A stretch of 64,000 nucleotides of DNA from Novosphingobium colocasiae (GTDB lineage Bacteria; Pseudomonadota; Alphaproteobacteria; Sphingomonadales; Sphingomonadaceae). Each line of letters starts with the position of its first letter. The stretch's first letter is position 1. Both the position numbers and the translations under genes were made by a program. Under the pieces are notes generated by a model. It had not been told where the DNA came from. It did not search any database and saw nothing but the letters and a program-made list of their open reading frames with translations. The stretch covers positions 62,001-126,000 of the forward strand of contig NZ_BMZA01000009.1 of NCBI RefSeq assembly GCF_014652555.1. The letters are read 5' to 3'. Shown one piece after another: positions 27,453 to 36,898 of this stretch.

Positions 27453-28630
27453 CCGCAATTCTCGATCACCATGGCGATGCCCTGGCCACCGCCGATGCAC
27501 ATCGTGATCAGGCCGTACTTGCCGCCGGTGCGCTGGAGTTCGTAAGCGGCCTTGATCGTCAGGATCGCGCCGGTTGCCCCGATCGGATGGCCCAGCGAAA
27601 CGCCCGAGCCATTGGGGTTCGTCTTGGCTGCATCAAAGCCCAGTTGCTTGGCGACGCCGCAGGCCTGCGCCGCGAAGGCCTCGTTGCTTTCGATCACGTC
27701 GATCTGGTCCAGCGACAGCCCGGCGCGCTTCAGCGCAACGGGAACCGCATCGACCGGGCCGAGCCCCATGACCGAAGGCTCAACCCCGGCATGGCCCCAG
27801 GCCAGGATCTTGGCGAGCGGCTTCAGCCCCTTTTCGGCAACCGCCTTGCCGCTGGCCAGGACCACCGCGCCCGCGCCGTCGTTGATGCCACTGGCATTGC
27901 CGGCGGTCACGGTGCCGTCCTTCTTGAACACCGGCTTGAGCGCGGCCATGCCTTCGAGGCTGGCATCGGTCCGCACGTGTTCATCGGTATCGAACACCGT
28001 AACGCCCTTGCGGGTCTTGATCTCGACCGGGACGATCTGGTCCTTGAAGTAGCCGCCGGCAATAGCGGCGGCAGCGCGGCGGTGGCTTTCCACTGCCAGC
28101 GCGTCCTGGTCCTCGCGGCTGATCTGGCACTGTTCGGCCACGTTCTCGGCGGTGACGCCCATGTGATAGTTGCCGAAGGGGTCCTGCAGCGCGCCCAGCA
28201 TGCCGTCCTCGAACGTGAGGTCGCCCATCTTGACGCCCTTGCGCACCGCGCTGGTCAGGTGCGGCGCGTTTGACATCGATTCCACGCCGGCACCGATAGC
28301 GATATCGTGCTCGCCCAGCGCGATGGCCTGGGCCGCCGAGACGATCGCCTGCAGGCCCGAACCGCACAGGCGGTTGACGTTCATCGCCTGCGACGCAATC
28401 GGCACGCCCGCATTCACTGACGCGACGCGCGAGATATAGGCGTCTTTGGCCTGCGTCGGCACGACGTTGCCGACCACCACGTTTTCCACGTCCGAAGCCG
28501 GGATGCCGGCCCGCGCGATCGCTTCCTTCATCACGATCGTGCCCAGATCGGCCGGGCGGAACGAGGCGAGGCTGCCGCCGAACGAACCGATGGCCGTGCG
28601 CGCGCCGCTGACGATGTAGATATCTTCCAT
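27449..28630 (-). CDS. Acetyl-CoA C-acetyltransferase / beta-ketothiolase
   Basis: 393 residues from ATG at 28630. Thiolase residues are all seen: nucleophile Cys89 in NVNRLCGSGLQAI, the C-terminal histidine in GVSLGHPIGATGA and the second cysteine in LITMCIGGGQGIAM. It may work as a biosynthetic thiolase or, given the surrounding propionyl-CoA genes, a ketothiolase that handles 3-ketovaleryl-CoA (BktB-like). Sequence alone does not settle which. It lies 83 bp downstream of pccB. Confidence 0.92.
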   Translation of the reverse strand: MEDIYIVSGARTAIGSFGGSLASFRPADLGTIVMKEAIARAGIPASDVENVVVGNVVPTQAKDAYISRVASVNAGVPIASQAMNVNRLCGSGLQAIVSAAQAIALGEHDIAIGAGVESMSNAPHLTSAVRKGVKMGDLTFEDGMLGALQDPFGNYHMGVTAENVAEQCQISREDQDALAVESHRRAAAAIAGGYFKDQIVPVEIKTRKGVTVFDTDEHVRTDASLEGMAALKPVFKKDGTVTAGNASGINDGAGAVVLASGKAVAEKGLKPLAKILAWGHAGVEPSVMGLGPVDAVPVALKRAGLSLDQIDVIESNEAFAAQACGVAKQLGFDAAKTNPNGSGVSLGHPIGATGAILTIKAAYELQRTGGKYGLITMCIGGGQGIAMVIENCG

Positions 28631-28713
28631 GTTACCTGATTCCCGATGCGTGCGCCCGATGCGCGTCGATGCGATCCGGTTCCCCACCTTGGGCAGGGGT
28701 CAGCCAGCCCTAA

Positions 28714-30240
28714 TCACAGAGGAATGTTGTCGTGCTTCTTCCAGGGGTTTTCGAGCTGCTTGGTGCGCAGCTTGCGCAGGCCCAGCGCGATCCGCTTGCG
28801 GGTGGAATGCGGATAGATCACTTCATCAATGTAGCCGCGGCTGGCGGCGACGAACGGGTTGGCGAAGCGGTCTTCGTATTCCCTGGTCGAAGCGGCCATA
28901 CCTTCTTCATCCTGGCCGCGGAAGATGATCTCCACCGCGCCCTTGGCCCCCATCACCGCGATTTCGGCGGTCGGCCAGGCATAGTTGAGATCGCCGCGCA
29001 GATGCTTCGAGCTCATCACGCAATAGGCCCCGCCATAAGCCTTGCGGGTGATGACGGTGATCTTGGGAACGGTCGCTTCGGCATAGGCGAACAGCAGCTT
29101 GGCACCGTGCTTGATGATGCCGTTATGCTCCTGATCGGTGCCGGGCAGGAAGCCGGGAACGTCCTCGAAAGTGATGATCGGGATGTTGAACGCATCGCAG
29201 AAGCGCACGAACCGCGCGGCCTTCTTCGAAGAGTTGATATCAAGCACGCCGGCCAGCACCATCGGCTGGTTGGCGACGATGCCCACGGTCTGGCCCTCGA
29301 TGCGGCCGAAACCGATGATGACATTGGCCGCGTGGCTGGGCTGAAGCTCGAAGAAATCGCCTTCGTCCAGCACCTTGCGCAGCACTTCATGCATGTCATA
29401 CGGCTGGTTTGCGTTCGGCGGGACAATCGTGTCGAGGCTCTTGTCCTCGCGGTCCCACGGATCGACGCTCGGCCGGACGGGAGCGGCTTCGCGGTTGTTG
29501 AGCGGCAGGAAATCAAAGAAATCCCGCGCCGCCAGCAGCGCCTCGACGTCGTTCTCCAGCGCCAGGTCGGAGACGCTGGTCTTGGTGGAATGGGTGATCG
29601 CACCACCCAGTTCTTCCTGCGTCACCACCTCGTTGGTCACGGTCTTCACCACGTCGGGGCCGGTGACGAACATGTAGGAGCTGTCCTTCACCATGAAGAT
29701 GAAGTCGGTCATTGCCGGCGAATAGACCGCACCACCGGCGCAAGGGCCCATGATCATCGACAACTGCGGCACCACGCCCGATGCCAGCACGTTGCGCTGG
29801 AACACCTCGGCATAACCGGCCAGCGCCGCGACGCCTTCCTGGATGCGCGCGCCGCCGGAATCGTTGAGGCCGATCACCGGCGCGCCGACGCGCATCGCGG
29901 TGTCCATCACCTTGCAGATCTTCTGGGCATGGCGGTTCGAAAGCGAGCCACCGAACACGGTGAAATCCTGGCTATAGACATAGACCAGGCGGCCGTTGAT
30001 GGTACCGGAGCCGGTGACCACGCCATCGCCCGGAATCTGTTTCTTCTCCATGCCGAAGTCGATGCAGTCATGATGGACGTAGAGGTCGGTTTCCTCGAAG
30101 CTGCCCTCGTCGAGCAGGACTTCCAGACGTTCGCGCGCGGTCAGCTTGCCACGGGCGTGTTGTGCCTCGATGCGGGCTTCGCCGCCGCCCATGCGGGCCG
30201 CGCTGCGGCGCTTCTCCATTTCGGCGATATTGGCTGACAT
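28714..30240 (-). CDS. pccB: Propionyl-CoA carboxylase beta subunit (carboxyltransferase)
   Basis: 508 residues from ATG at 30240. The carboxyltransferase fold is clear: [76 protein letters not shown] and [14 protein letters not shown]. The C-terminal block ends in [10 protein letters not shown], as in bacterial PccB. It transfers carboxyl from biotin to propionyl-CoA, as partner of PccA at 20081-22102. It opens the operon; gor is 141 bp upstream in the same direction, so a promoter probably lies in 30241-30381. Confidence 0.96.
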   Translation of the reverse strand: MSANIAEMEKRRSAARMGGGEARIEAQHARGKLTARERLEVLLDEGSFEETDLYVHHDCIDFGMEKKQIPGDGVVTGSGTINGRLVYVYSQDFTVFGGSLSNRHAQKICKVMDTAMRVGAPVIGLNDSGGARIQEGVAALAGYAEVFQRNVLASGVVPQLSMIMGPCAGGAVYSPAMTDFIFMVKDSSYMFVTGPDVVKTVTNEVVTQEELGGAITHSTKTSVSDLALENDVEALLAARDFFDFLPLNNREAAPVRPSVDPWDREDKSLDTIVPPNANQPYDMHEVLRKVLDEGDFFELQPSHAANVIIGFGRIEGQTVGIVANQPMVLAGVLDINSSKKAARFVRFCDAFNIPIITFEDVPGFLPGTDQEHNGIIKHGAKLLFAYAEATVPKITVITRKAYGGAYCVMSSKHLRGDLNYAWPTAEIAVMGAKGAVEIIFRGQDEEGMAASTREYEDRFANPFVAASRGYIDEVIYPHSTRKRIALGLRKLRTKQLENPWKKHDNIPL

Positions 30241-30381
30241 GCTGACAGGTCCCCACTCGAAAATGTTCAAATCGCAAAATCGGTCCGCACGCCTAAGGCA
30301 GTTTGCGGCGATCAGGTCAATAGCTTTTAATCGTCCGGTTAAACTGATCCCCGGGGAATCCGGAGTCGGGATTCCAAATTT

Positions 30382-31731
30382 CTATTTCAAAAGGACGAGT
30401 TCCTCGGCCATCGTAGGATGGATGGCGATGGTAGCGTCGAAATCGGCCTTGGTCAGCCCGGCCCTCACCGCCACTGCCGCTGCCTGCATGATCTCGGGTG
30501 CATCGGGCCCGATCATGTGGATGCCGACCACCCGGCCGTTCGCATCGTCGCACACCATCTTGTAGAGCGACCGCTCGTTACGGTGGGCGACCACATTCTT
30601 CATCGGCCGGAAGTCACTGGTGTAGACCCGGACCGCGCCCAGTTTCATGCGCGCCTGCGCCTCGCTCATGCCGACCGATGCGATCGGCGGATGGCTGAAA
30701 ACGGCACTGGGAACGCAGGAATAGTCCACCGTGGCAGGCGTGCCGCCGAACACGGTATCGGCAAAGGCCTGGCCCTCACGGATGGCGACGGGGGTCAGTT
30801 GCACGCGATCGGTCACGTCGCCGACGGCATAGATGTGATCGACGCTGGTGCGCGAATATTCATCGACGACGATCGCGCCCTTGTCGTTCACGCTGACCCC
30901 GGCCTCTTCCAGCCCCAAGCCTTCGACGTTGGGCACGCGCCCGGTGGCGAACATCACGCAATCCACAGTCAGCGGTTCGTGATTGGTCATCGCCACCGAT
31001 AGCGAGCCGTCGGGATTGCGGGTGATCCCCTCGAATTCCGCCCCGAAGCGGAAGTCGATCCCCTTGGCGAGCGATATTTGCAGAAGCCGGTCGCGCAGTG
31101 ATTCGTCATAGCCGCGCAGGATCGTGTCCGAGCGGTTGATGATCGTCACTTTCGAGCCGAACTCGTTGAAGATGCCGGCAAACTCGTTAGCGATATAGCC
31201 GCCGCCGGCAATGAGCACGCGGTCGGGGATGGCATCGAGGTGGAACGCCTCGTTCGAGGTGATGCCGTGTTCATGCCCCGGACAGTTCGGCACGAAAGGC
31301 CGGGCACCGGTCGCGATCAGGATGACTTTCGCCGTCTTCTTCACCCCGTTCGCCAAGGTGATCTCGTGCGGGCCGGTGATGGTCGCGCGTTCGTGGAATA
31401 TCTCCACCGCGTGGTTTTCCAGCGTTTGGGTATAGAGGCCGTTGAGCCGGTCGACATCGCCCAGCACGTTATCGCGCAGCCGCTTCCAGTCGAAGGTCGC
31501 CTGCGGAATGTCCCAGCCGAAATGCTTGGCGTCTTCCAGGTCTTCGGCAAAGTGGGCTCCGTAGACCAGCATCTTCTTGGGCACGCAGCCCCGGATCACG
31601 CACGTCCCGCCGACCCGGTATTCCTCTGCCACCGCCACGCGCGCACCATGCGCTGCGGCGACGCGGCTGGCCCGCACGCCGCCGGAACCGGCACCTATCG
31701 TGAACAGGTCGTAGTCGTACTCATCAGCCAT
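30382..31731 (-). CDS. gor: Glutathione-disulfide reductase
   Basis: 449 residues from ATG at 31731. FAD motif FTIGAGSGGVRASRVAA, redox disulfide Cys44-Cys49 in GGTCVIRGCVPKKMLVYG, NADPH-binding RVLIAGGGYIANEFAGIF and the C-terminal dimer-interface His-Pro in ATIAIHPTMAEELVLL are all present. The redox motif with IRG rather than NVG is the alphaproteobacterial variant of Gor. It reduces GSSG in the cytoplasm. Its start is divergent from an alpha/beta hydrolase, with 251 bp between them. Confidence 0.95.
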   Translation of the reverse strand: MADEYDYDLFTIGAGSGGVRASRVAAAHGARVAVAEEYRVGGTCVIRGCVPKKMLVYGAHFAEDLEDAKHFGWDIPQATFDWKRLRDNVLGDVDRLNGLYTQTLENHAVEIFHERATITGPHEITLANGVKKTAKVILIATGARPFVPNCPGHEHGITSNEAFHLDAIPDRVLIAGGGYIANEFAGIFNEFGSKVTIINRSDTILRGYDESLRDRLLQISLAKGIDFRFGAEFEGITRNPDGSLSVAMTNHEPLTVDCVMFATGRVPNVEGLGLEEAGVSVNDKGAIVVDEYSRTSVDHIYAVGDVTDRVQLTPVAIREGQAFADTVFGGTPATVDYSCVPSAVFSHPPIASVGMSEAQARMKLGAVRVYTSDFRPMKNVVAHRNERSLYKMVCDDANGRVVGIHMIGPDAPEIMQAAAVAVRAGLTKADFDATIAIHPTMAEELVLLK

Positions 31732-31982
31732 GCGGCAAGGCTCCTGTCGATCCGGCACAAAGCGTCGCCGGCGGGTCAGGCGGCATATGGGCCCGTAAGG
31801 GCCCGATTGCCAAGCGGTTGCAGCCGATCGTGTAAGCCCTGGCCATTTTTCGGCTGGCCGGACCAGAGCCCCGAACCATCGAAACTCTATTGTCTACCAT
31901 TTTGCTTGATATACATTGAGAGAGCCGGAAAAGACCGATTCGGCCCCGGATGCCACCGGCTATCGCAACGAGGAGACGCCCG

Positions 31983-32651
31983 ATGACACGCTTGCATCAC
32001 AGCCAGAATTCCGCGTCGCAGGAACCCGCCGTCTTGTTGGTCCCCGGCCTTGACGGCAGCGGCCCCGATCACTGGCAATCGGCGTGGGAACGCGAACTTC
32101 CCGATGCCCGCAAGGTCGATCTCGGCATGTGGGACAATCCCCATCGCAATACCTGGGTCAACAAGCTCAACCTCGCCGTGCATCGAGCCGGCAAGCCGGT
32201 GGTGCTGGTGGCGCACAGCCTGGGCTGCCTGGTCACGGCGTGGTGGGCCAAGTTCGAACAGCCCGGCTGGTCCGAACCGGTGGTCGGCGCACTGCTGGTG
32301 GCCCCGCCCGAGGTCGATTTCTTCCCGCGCGATGAACGCGTCACCCGGTTCGCCCCGACGCCGGCCGATGCCCTCCCCTTCCCGTCAATCCTGGTCGGCA
32401 GCCGCAACGACCCGTGGATCAACTTTGACGCCGCCCGCATGCTCGCCCGGCGCTGGGGCAGCGCCTTCGTCGATGCCGGCGATGCCGGGCATATCAATGC
32501 CGAGTCGGGCCATCACCGCTGGCTGAACGGCCGCGCGCTGCTCGATCGGCTGATCGGCGGCGGGCTGGATACCGCGTCCCGTCCCGCAGCGGCCGCCGGC
32601 ACATTGCCGATCCATTCGGACTGGGCCGAAGGGCTGGAATACCGCAGTTAG
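31983..32651 (+). CDS. RBBP9/YdeN-type alpha/beta hydrolase
   Basis: 222 residues from ATG at 31983 with GGAGA 8 bp upstream. The fold is the small serine hydrolase YdeN/RBBP9 type: VLLVPGLDGSGPDHWQSAWE at the start, nucleophile in VLVAHSLGCLVTAWW, a PSILVGSRNDPWINF strand carrying the Asp, and GDAGHINAESGHHRW with the catalytic His. The substrate is unknown. It is a single gene between divergent gor and convergent dnaE. Its stop lies 30 bp from the dnaE stop. Confidence 0.88.
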   Translation: MTRLHHSQNSASQEPAVLLVPGLDGSGPDHWQSAWERELPDARKVDLGMWDNPHRNTWVNKLNLAVHRAGKPVVLVAHSLGCLVTAWWAKFEQPGWSEPVVGALLVAPPEVDFFPRDERVTRFAPTPADALPFPSILVGSRNDPWINFDAARMLARRWGSAFVDAGDAGHINAESGHHRWLNGRALLDRLIGGGLDTASRPAAAAGTLPIHSDWAEGLEYRS

Positions 32652-32681
32652 GCGTTATCCGTCGGCCTCGAGTCCCCAGCG

Positions 32682-35600
32682 TCAGGCAGCCGCGCGCAAA
32701 TGGCCGCCGGTGCGCTGGGGGCCAAGGCTGGCGTTGGAGATGCCGTCGATCTCGGCGATCCTCTCAACGATCTCGCCGTCCAGCCGGAAATCCCAGCCCA
32801 GCCGCACCGACTGCCGCTTGCCGCCGCCCAGCAACAAATGGGCGATCACCTCACCGCGCCGCTTGTCGCCGGCCTCCAGCAGCATGGCGAGTTCGCGGAT
32901 CGCCCCCACCCGATCGACTTCAAGCACCAGCCGCATCCGGGCATCGGCAGTAACGGCGCTCAGCGGCCGCGCCCCGCGCACGGTGACGCGCGGCGGCTCG
33001 TCGGGACTGGGGCTGTCGAGTTCGACGGTGAGCAGGACGCAGGTGCCGTCCTTCGCCCACTTCACAAAATCATCGACCAGCGTCTCCTCGAAGCACGAGG
33101 CCGAGAAGTTTCCTGACTGGTCCGAGAAATCGGCCATCACGAAGTCTTTGCCCTTGCGGGTCTTGCGCTTCTGGACGTTCTCTACCAGCGCCGCCATCAC
33201 CGCCGCGTTGCGGCCGGTGCCGGCGCTGCCGCTCAGCAGGCTGGCGTGGGTACGCGCGCCGTTGGCCGATGCCACCGCGCGATATTGCTCGACCGGATGG
33301 GCGGCAAAGTAGAAGCCGAAATTCTCGCGCTCCTTCGCCATCTGCTCCATCCGCGTCCACGGCGGGCAATCGCTCATCCGCAGATCGGGCTCGGCATGAT
33401 CCTCGCCGCCGAACAGGCCCACTTGCGCGCTCTGCCGGCTGCGGCTGGCTTCATCCGCCACCGCCAGCAGCAGATCGGCATTGGCCAATACCCGCGCGCG
33501 GTTGGGATCGAGCCCGTCCAACGCGCCGGCGGCGGCGAGGCTTTCCAGTTGCCGCCGGTTCATCGATCCGGCGGGCGCGCGCTTGAACAGGTCCTGGAGG
33601 TTGGCGAACTTGCCGTTCGCCTCGCGCTCGGCAACGATCGCGTCCATCGCCTTTTCGCCCACGTTGCGGATGCCCGCCAGGGCATAGCGCACCGCGTGGC
33701 TGTCGGGCGTTTCCTCGACCGTGAACTCGGCTTCGGACATGTTGATATCGGGCGGGGCCAGTTCGATGCCGTTGCGCCGCGCGTCGTCCACGAACACCGC
33801 CAGCTTTTCCGACTGGTGCATGTCGAAGCACATCGATGCGGCATAGAATTCGTGCGGATAATGCGCCTTAACCCACGCCGTGTGATAGGCGAGCAGCGCA
33901 TAGGCGGCGGCGTGCGACTTGTTGAAGCCGTACCCCGCGAACTTGTCGATCAAATCGAACAGTTCGTTCGCCTTGGCCGCTTCGATCGCCGATTCACGCT
34001 TGCAGCCATCGACGAACCGCTGGCGCTGCGCGTCCATTTCCGCCTGGACTTTCTTGCCCATCGCCCGGCGCAGCAGGTCGGCATCGCCCAGCGAATAGCC
34101 GGCGAGTATCTGCGCCGCCTGCATGACCTGCTCCTGATAGACGAAAATCCCGTAAGTTTCGCCCAGGATGCCGGCCAGCTTGTCATGCGGATATTCGATC
34201 GGGGCGAGGCCGTTCTTGCGCTGGCCGAACAGCGGGATGTTGTCCATCGGGCCCGGCCGATAGAGCGAGACGAGCGCGATAATATCGCCGAAATTGGTCG
34301 GCTTCACCGCCGCCAGCGTGCGGCGCATGCCTTCCGATTCAAGCTGGAAAACGCCAACCGTATCGCCGCGCTTGAGCAGTTCGTAGACCGCCGGATCGTC
34401 CCAGGCGAGGGTCGACAGGTCGATCCGGATGCCGCGCCGCTCCAGCAGGTCGCACGCCTTGCGCAGGACCGACAGCGTCTTGAGGCCGAGGAAGTCGAAC
34501 TTCACGAGCCCGGTGTCCTCGACATATTTCATGTCGAACTGGGTTACCGGCATGTCCGAACGCGGATCGCGGTAAAGCGGCACCAGTTGCGCCAGCGGGC
34601 GATCGCCGATCACCACCCCGGCGGCATGCGTGGACGAGTTGCGCGGCAGGCCTTCCAACTGCGTCGCGAGATCCACCAGCCGCTTCACTTCGCGGTCGTT
34701 GTCGTACTCGCGGCGGAAATCGAGCGCGCCGTTCAGCGCGCGCTCCAGCGTCCACGGGTCAGTCGGATGGTTCGGCACCATCTTGCACAGGCTGTCCACC
34801 CGGCCATAGCCCATCTGCAGGATACGGCCGCAATCGCGCAGCACCGCGCGGGCCTTCATCTTGCCGAAGGTGATGATCTGGGCGACGTGATCGTGGCCGT
34901 ACTTGGCCTGGACATAGCGGATCACTTCGCCGCGCCGGGTTTCGCAGAAATCGATGTCGAAGTCCGGCATCGACACGCGCTCGGGGTTGAGGAAGCGTTC
35001 GAACAGCAGCCCGAGCTTGAGCGGATCGAGATCGGTGATCGTCAGCGCCCAGGCAACCAGCGAGCCCGCGCCCGAACCGCGCCCGGGGCCCACCGGGATG
35101 CCGTTGTCCTTGGCCCACTTGATGAAATCGGCCACGATCAGGAAGTAGCCGGGAAAGCCCATCCCGATGATGATTCTGGTCTCGAAATCGAGCCTTTCGG
35201 CATATTCGAGGAAATCCTGCGTCACCCCGCGCGGGCGCAGCGCCTCATAGGCCTCCGCCCGTGCCTCGCCCTTCATCGCCATCGCCGCGTCAAGCTCGGC
35301 CTCGGTCACCTCGGGCCAGTACGCCACCAACCGCCGCGCCAGGCCGCGCCGCGAATCGTCCGCCAGCATCCGCGCCTCGCCCTCCCGGTCACCCGCGAGG
35401 CTAGGCAACAGAGGCTTGCGCTTGGGCGGCGCATAGGCGCAGCGCTGGGCAACCACGAGCGTGTTCGCGAGCGCTTCGGGCAGATCGGCGAACAGCTCCT
35501 GCATCGTCTCCACCGGCTTGACCCAGCGTTCGGCCGAGGAGCGCGGGCGATCGGCGGCATCGATATGGGTGGAGTTGGCGATGCACAGCAGGGCGTCATG

Positions 35601-36251
35601 CGCCGGGTGGAAATGCCGCTCGTCAAACTGAGCGGGATTGCTGGCCACCAGCGGCAGATCGCGGGCATAGGCGAGATCGATCAGCGCCGCTTCGCTCGCG
35701 TCCTCGATCGCCTCGCCGCTACGGCTGATTTCGACATAGAGGCGGTCCCCGAACAGCGCCTGCAACTCGTCGCAATAGGCACCGGCGGCGTCACCGCGGC
35801 CTTCGCCGAGCAACCGCGCCAGCGCGCCTTCCGCGCCGCCGGTCAGGCAGATCAGGCCATCGGTATAGCCGCGCAGCGATACCAGTTCGACATGCGGATC
35901 GCGATCGAGCGGCCGATCGAGGTGCGCGCGGCTGACGTGGTGGCACAAGTTGAGCCAGCCAGCTTCGTTCTGCGCGAACAGGGCCAGCCAGTCGATCGGC
36001 TGTTCATGCCCTTGCCGCGCCGCGCCCGGCCGGATAACCGCGAGGAACGTCCCGACGATCGGCTGCACCCCTGCCCCCTTGCAGGCCGAGGCGAAGATCG
36101 GCGCGCCATAAAGCCCGTTGCGATCGCAGATCGCGGCGGCGGGAAACTTGCGCTCCTTGGCCAGCTTGGCGGCGGCCTTGGGATCGATCGCCCCGTCCAG
36201 CATGGTGAAGCTGGAGAAGATGCGCAAAGGAACGAAGGGAGCGTAAGCCAT
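32682..36251 (-). CDS. dnaE: DNA polymerase III alpha subunit
   Basis: 1189 residues. The N-terminal PHP domain (FVPLRIFSSFTMLDGAIDPK, then AAICDRNGLYGAPIF) is followed by the polymerase palm with the catalytic aspartates in SMPDFDIDFCETRRGEVI, GPGRGSGAGSLVAWAL in the fingers, HhH region and a C-terminal OB/tau-binding part ending LGPQRTGGHLRAAA. It is the replicative DnaE1 type and shows no inserted domain. It is transcribed alone, convergent with the hydrolase. Confidence 0.97.
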   Translation of the reverse strand: MAYAPFVPLRIFSSFTMLDGAIDPKAAAKLAKERKFPAAAICDRNGLYGAPIFASACKGAGVQPIVGTFLAVIRPGAARQGHEQPIDWLALFAQNEAGWLNLCHHVSRAHLDRPLDRDPHVELVSLRGYTDGLICLTGGAEGALARLLGEGRGDAAGAYCDELQALFGDRLYVEISRSGEAIEDASEAALIDLAYARDLPLVASNPAQFDERHFHPAHDALLCIANSTHIDAADRPRSSAERWVKPVETMQELFADLPEALANTLVVAQRCAYAPPKRKPLLPSLAGDREGEARMLADDSRRGLARRLVAYWPEVTEAELDAAMAMKGEARAEAYEALRPRGVTQDFLEYAERLDFETRIIIGMGFPGYFLIVADFIKWAKDNGIPVGPGRGSGAGSLVAWALTITDLDPLKLGLLFERFLNPERVSMPDFDIDFCETRRGEVIRYVQAKYGHDHVAQIITFGKMKARAVLRDCGRILQMGYGRVDSLCKMVPNHPTDPWTLERALNGALDFRREYDNDREVKRLVDLATQLEGLPRNSSTHAAGVVIGDRPLAQLVPLYRDPRSDMPVTQFDMKYVEDTGLVKFDFLGLKTLSVLRKACDLLERRGIRIDLSTLAWDDPAVYELLKRGDTVGVFQLESEGMRRTLAAVKPTNFGDIIALVSLYRPGPMDNIPLFGQRKNGLAPIEYPHDKLAGILGETYGIFVYQEQVMQAAQILAGYSLGDADLLRRAMGKKVQAEMDAQRQRFVDGCKRESAIEAAKANELFDLIDKFAGYGFNKSHAAAYALLAYHTAWVKAHYPHEFYAASMCFDMHQSEKLAVFVDDARRNGIELAPPDINMSEAEFTVEETPDSHAVRYALAGIRNVGEKAMDAIVAEREANGKFANLQDLFKRAPAGSMNRRQLESLAAAGALDGLDPNRARVLANADLLLAVADEASRSRQSAQVGLFGGEDHAEPDLRMSDCPPWTRMEQMAKERENFGFYFAAHPVEQYRAVASANGARTHASLLSGSAGTGRNAAVMAALVENVQKRKTRKGKDFVMADFSDQSGNFSASCFEETLVDDFVKWAKDGTCVLLTVELDSPSPDEPPRVTVRGARPLSAVTADARMRLVLEVDRVGAIRELAMLLEAGDKRRGEVIAHLLLGGGKRQSVRLGWDFRLDGEIVERIAEIDGISNASLGPQRTGGHLRAAA

Positions 36252-36392
36252 CGATCAAATCTTGGCCCCGCTCCCCCGCGCAATCAAGGCCACGCCGGGG
36301 ATAACTGCGGGGATATCGGCCCATAGGCGGGAATGGCTGGACAAGCCCGGGCAGTTCGTCTGCATTGCGCCCGCCGTCATTTCAGGAACCCT

Positions 36393-36833
36393 GTGCCCGT
36401 GTCCGATACCCTCGATCCCGCTATCCGCCAGTTCATTACCGACAGGTTCTACCAGCCCGGCTTCATGACCAACTTCGATACCCGCATCGTGACTCTCGAA
36501 TATGGCCTGTGCGTGATCGAAATGCCGGCCTCCCCGCTCATCCTGCAGGATCAGGGATTTTTCCACGGCGGCGCGATCGGCGCGCTGGGCGACACCGCCG
36601 GCGGCACTGTCGCGCGCACCGTGCTGTCCTATCCGGGCGATGTGCTGGCGCTGGAATACAAAGTCAACTTCCTGCGCCCCGGCGTGGGCGACAAGCTGGT
36701 CGCCCGGGCCAGCGTGCTGCGCAAGGGCCGCTCGGCCATCATCACCCGCGTCGATATCGACTGCGTCACCGGCGGTGAAGCGAAGCTGTGCGCGGCGATG
36801 CAGCAGACGGTCGTGCCGGTTGGCGCGGGGTGA
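36393..36833 (+). CDS. PaaI-family hotdog thioesterase
   Basis: 146 residues from GTG at 36393; a second GTG at 36399 is equally placed relative to AGGAA at 36384. The hotdog core is visible: FMTNFDTRIVTLEYGLCVIE, the active-site loop LQDQGFFHGGAIGALGDTAG and LALEYKVNFLRPGVGDKLVA. Such enzymes hydrolyse acyl-CoA thioesters of medium or aromatic acids. It is divergent from dnaE and convergent with comEC; no pathway partner is adjacent. Confidence 0.85.
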   Translation: MPVSDTLDPAIRQFITDRFYQPGFMTNFDTRIVTLEYGLCVIEMPASPLILQDQGFFHGGAIGALGDTAGGTVARTVLSYPGDVLALEYKVNFLRPGVGDKLVARASVLRKGRSAIITRVDIDCVTGGEAKLCAAMQQTVVPVGAG

Positions 36834-36898
36834 CGTGGGTAAGCTCTTCCCCCCGACATACGGAGCTCGGCGAAGGAAGAATGAACCTTGAACCGAGG

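Noticed and set aside
33246..36326. 1026-codon open frame opposite dnaE
   Set aside because: Complement of dnaE codons with third-position GC; composition is not protein-like.
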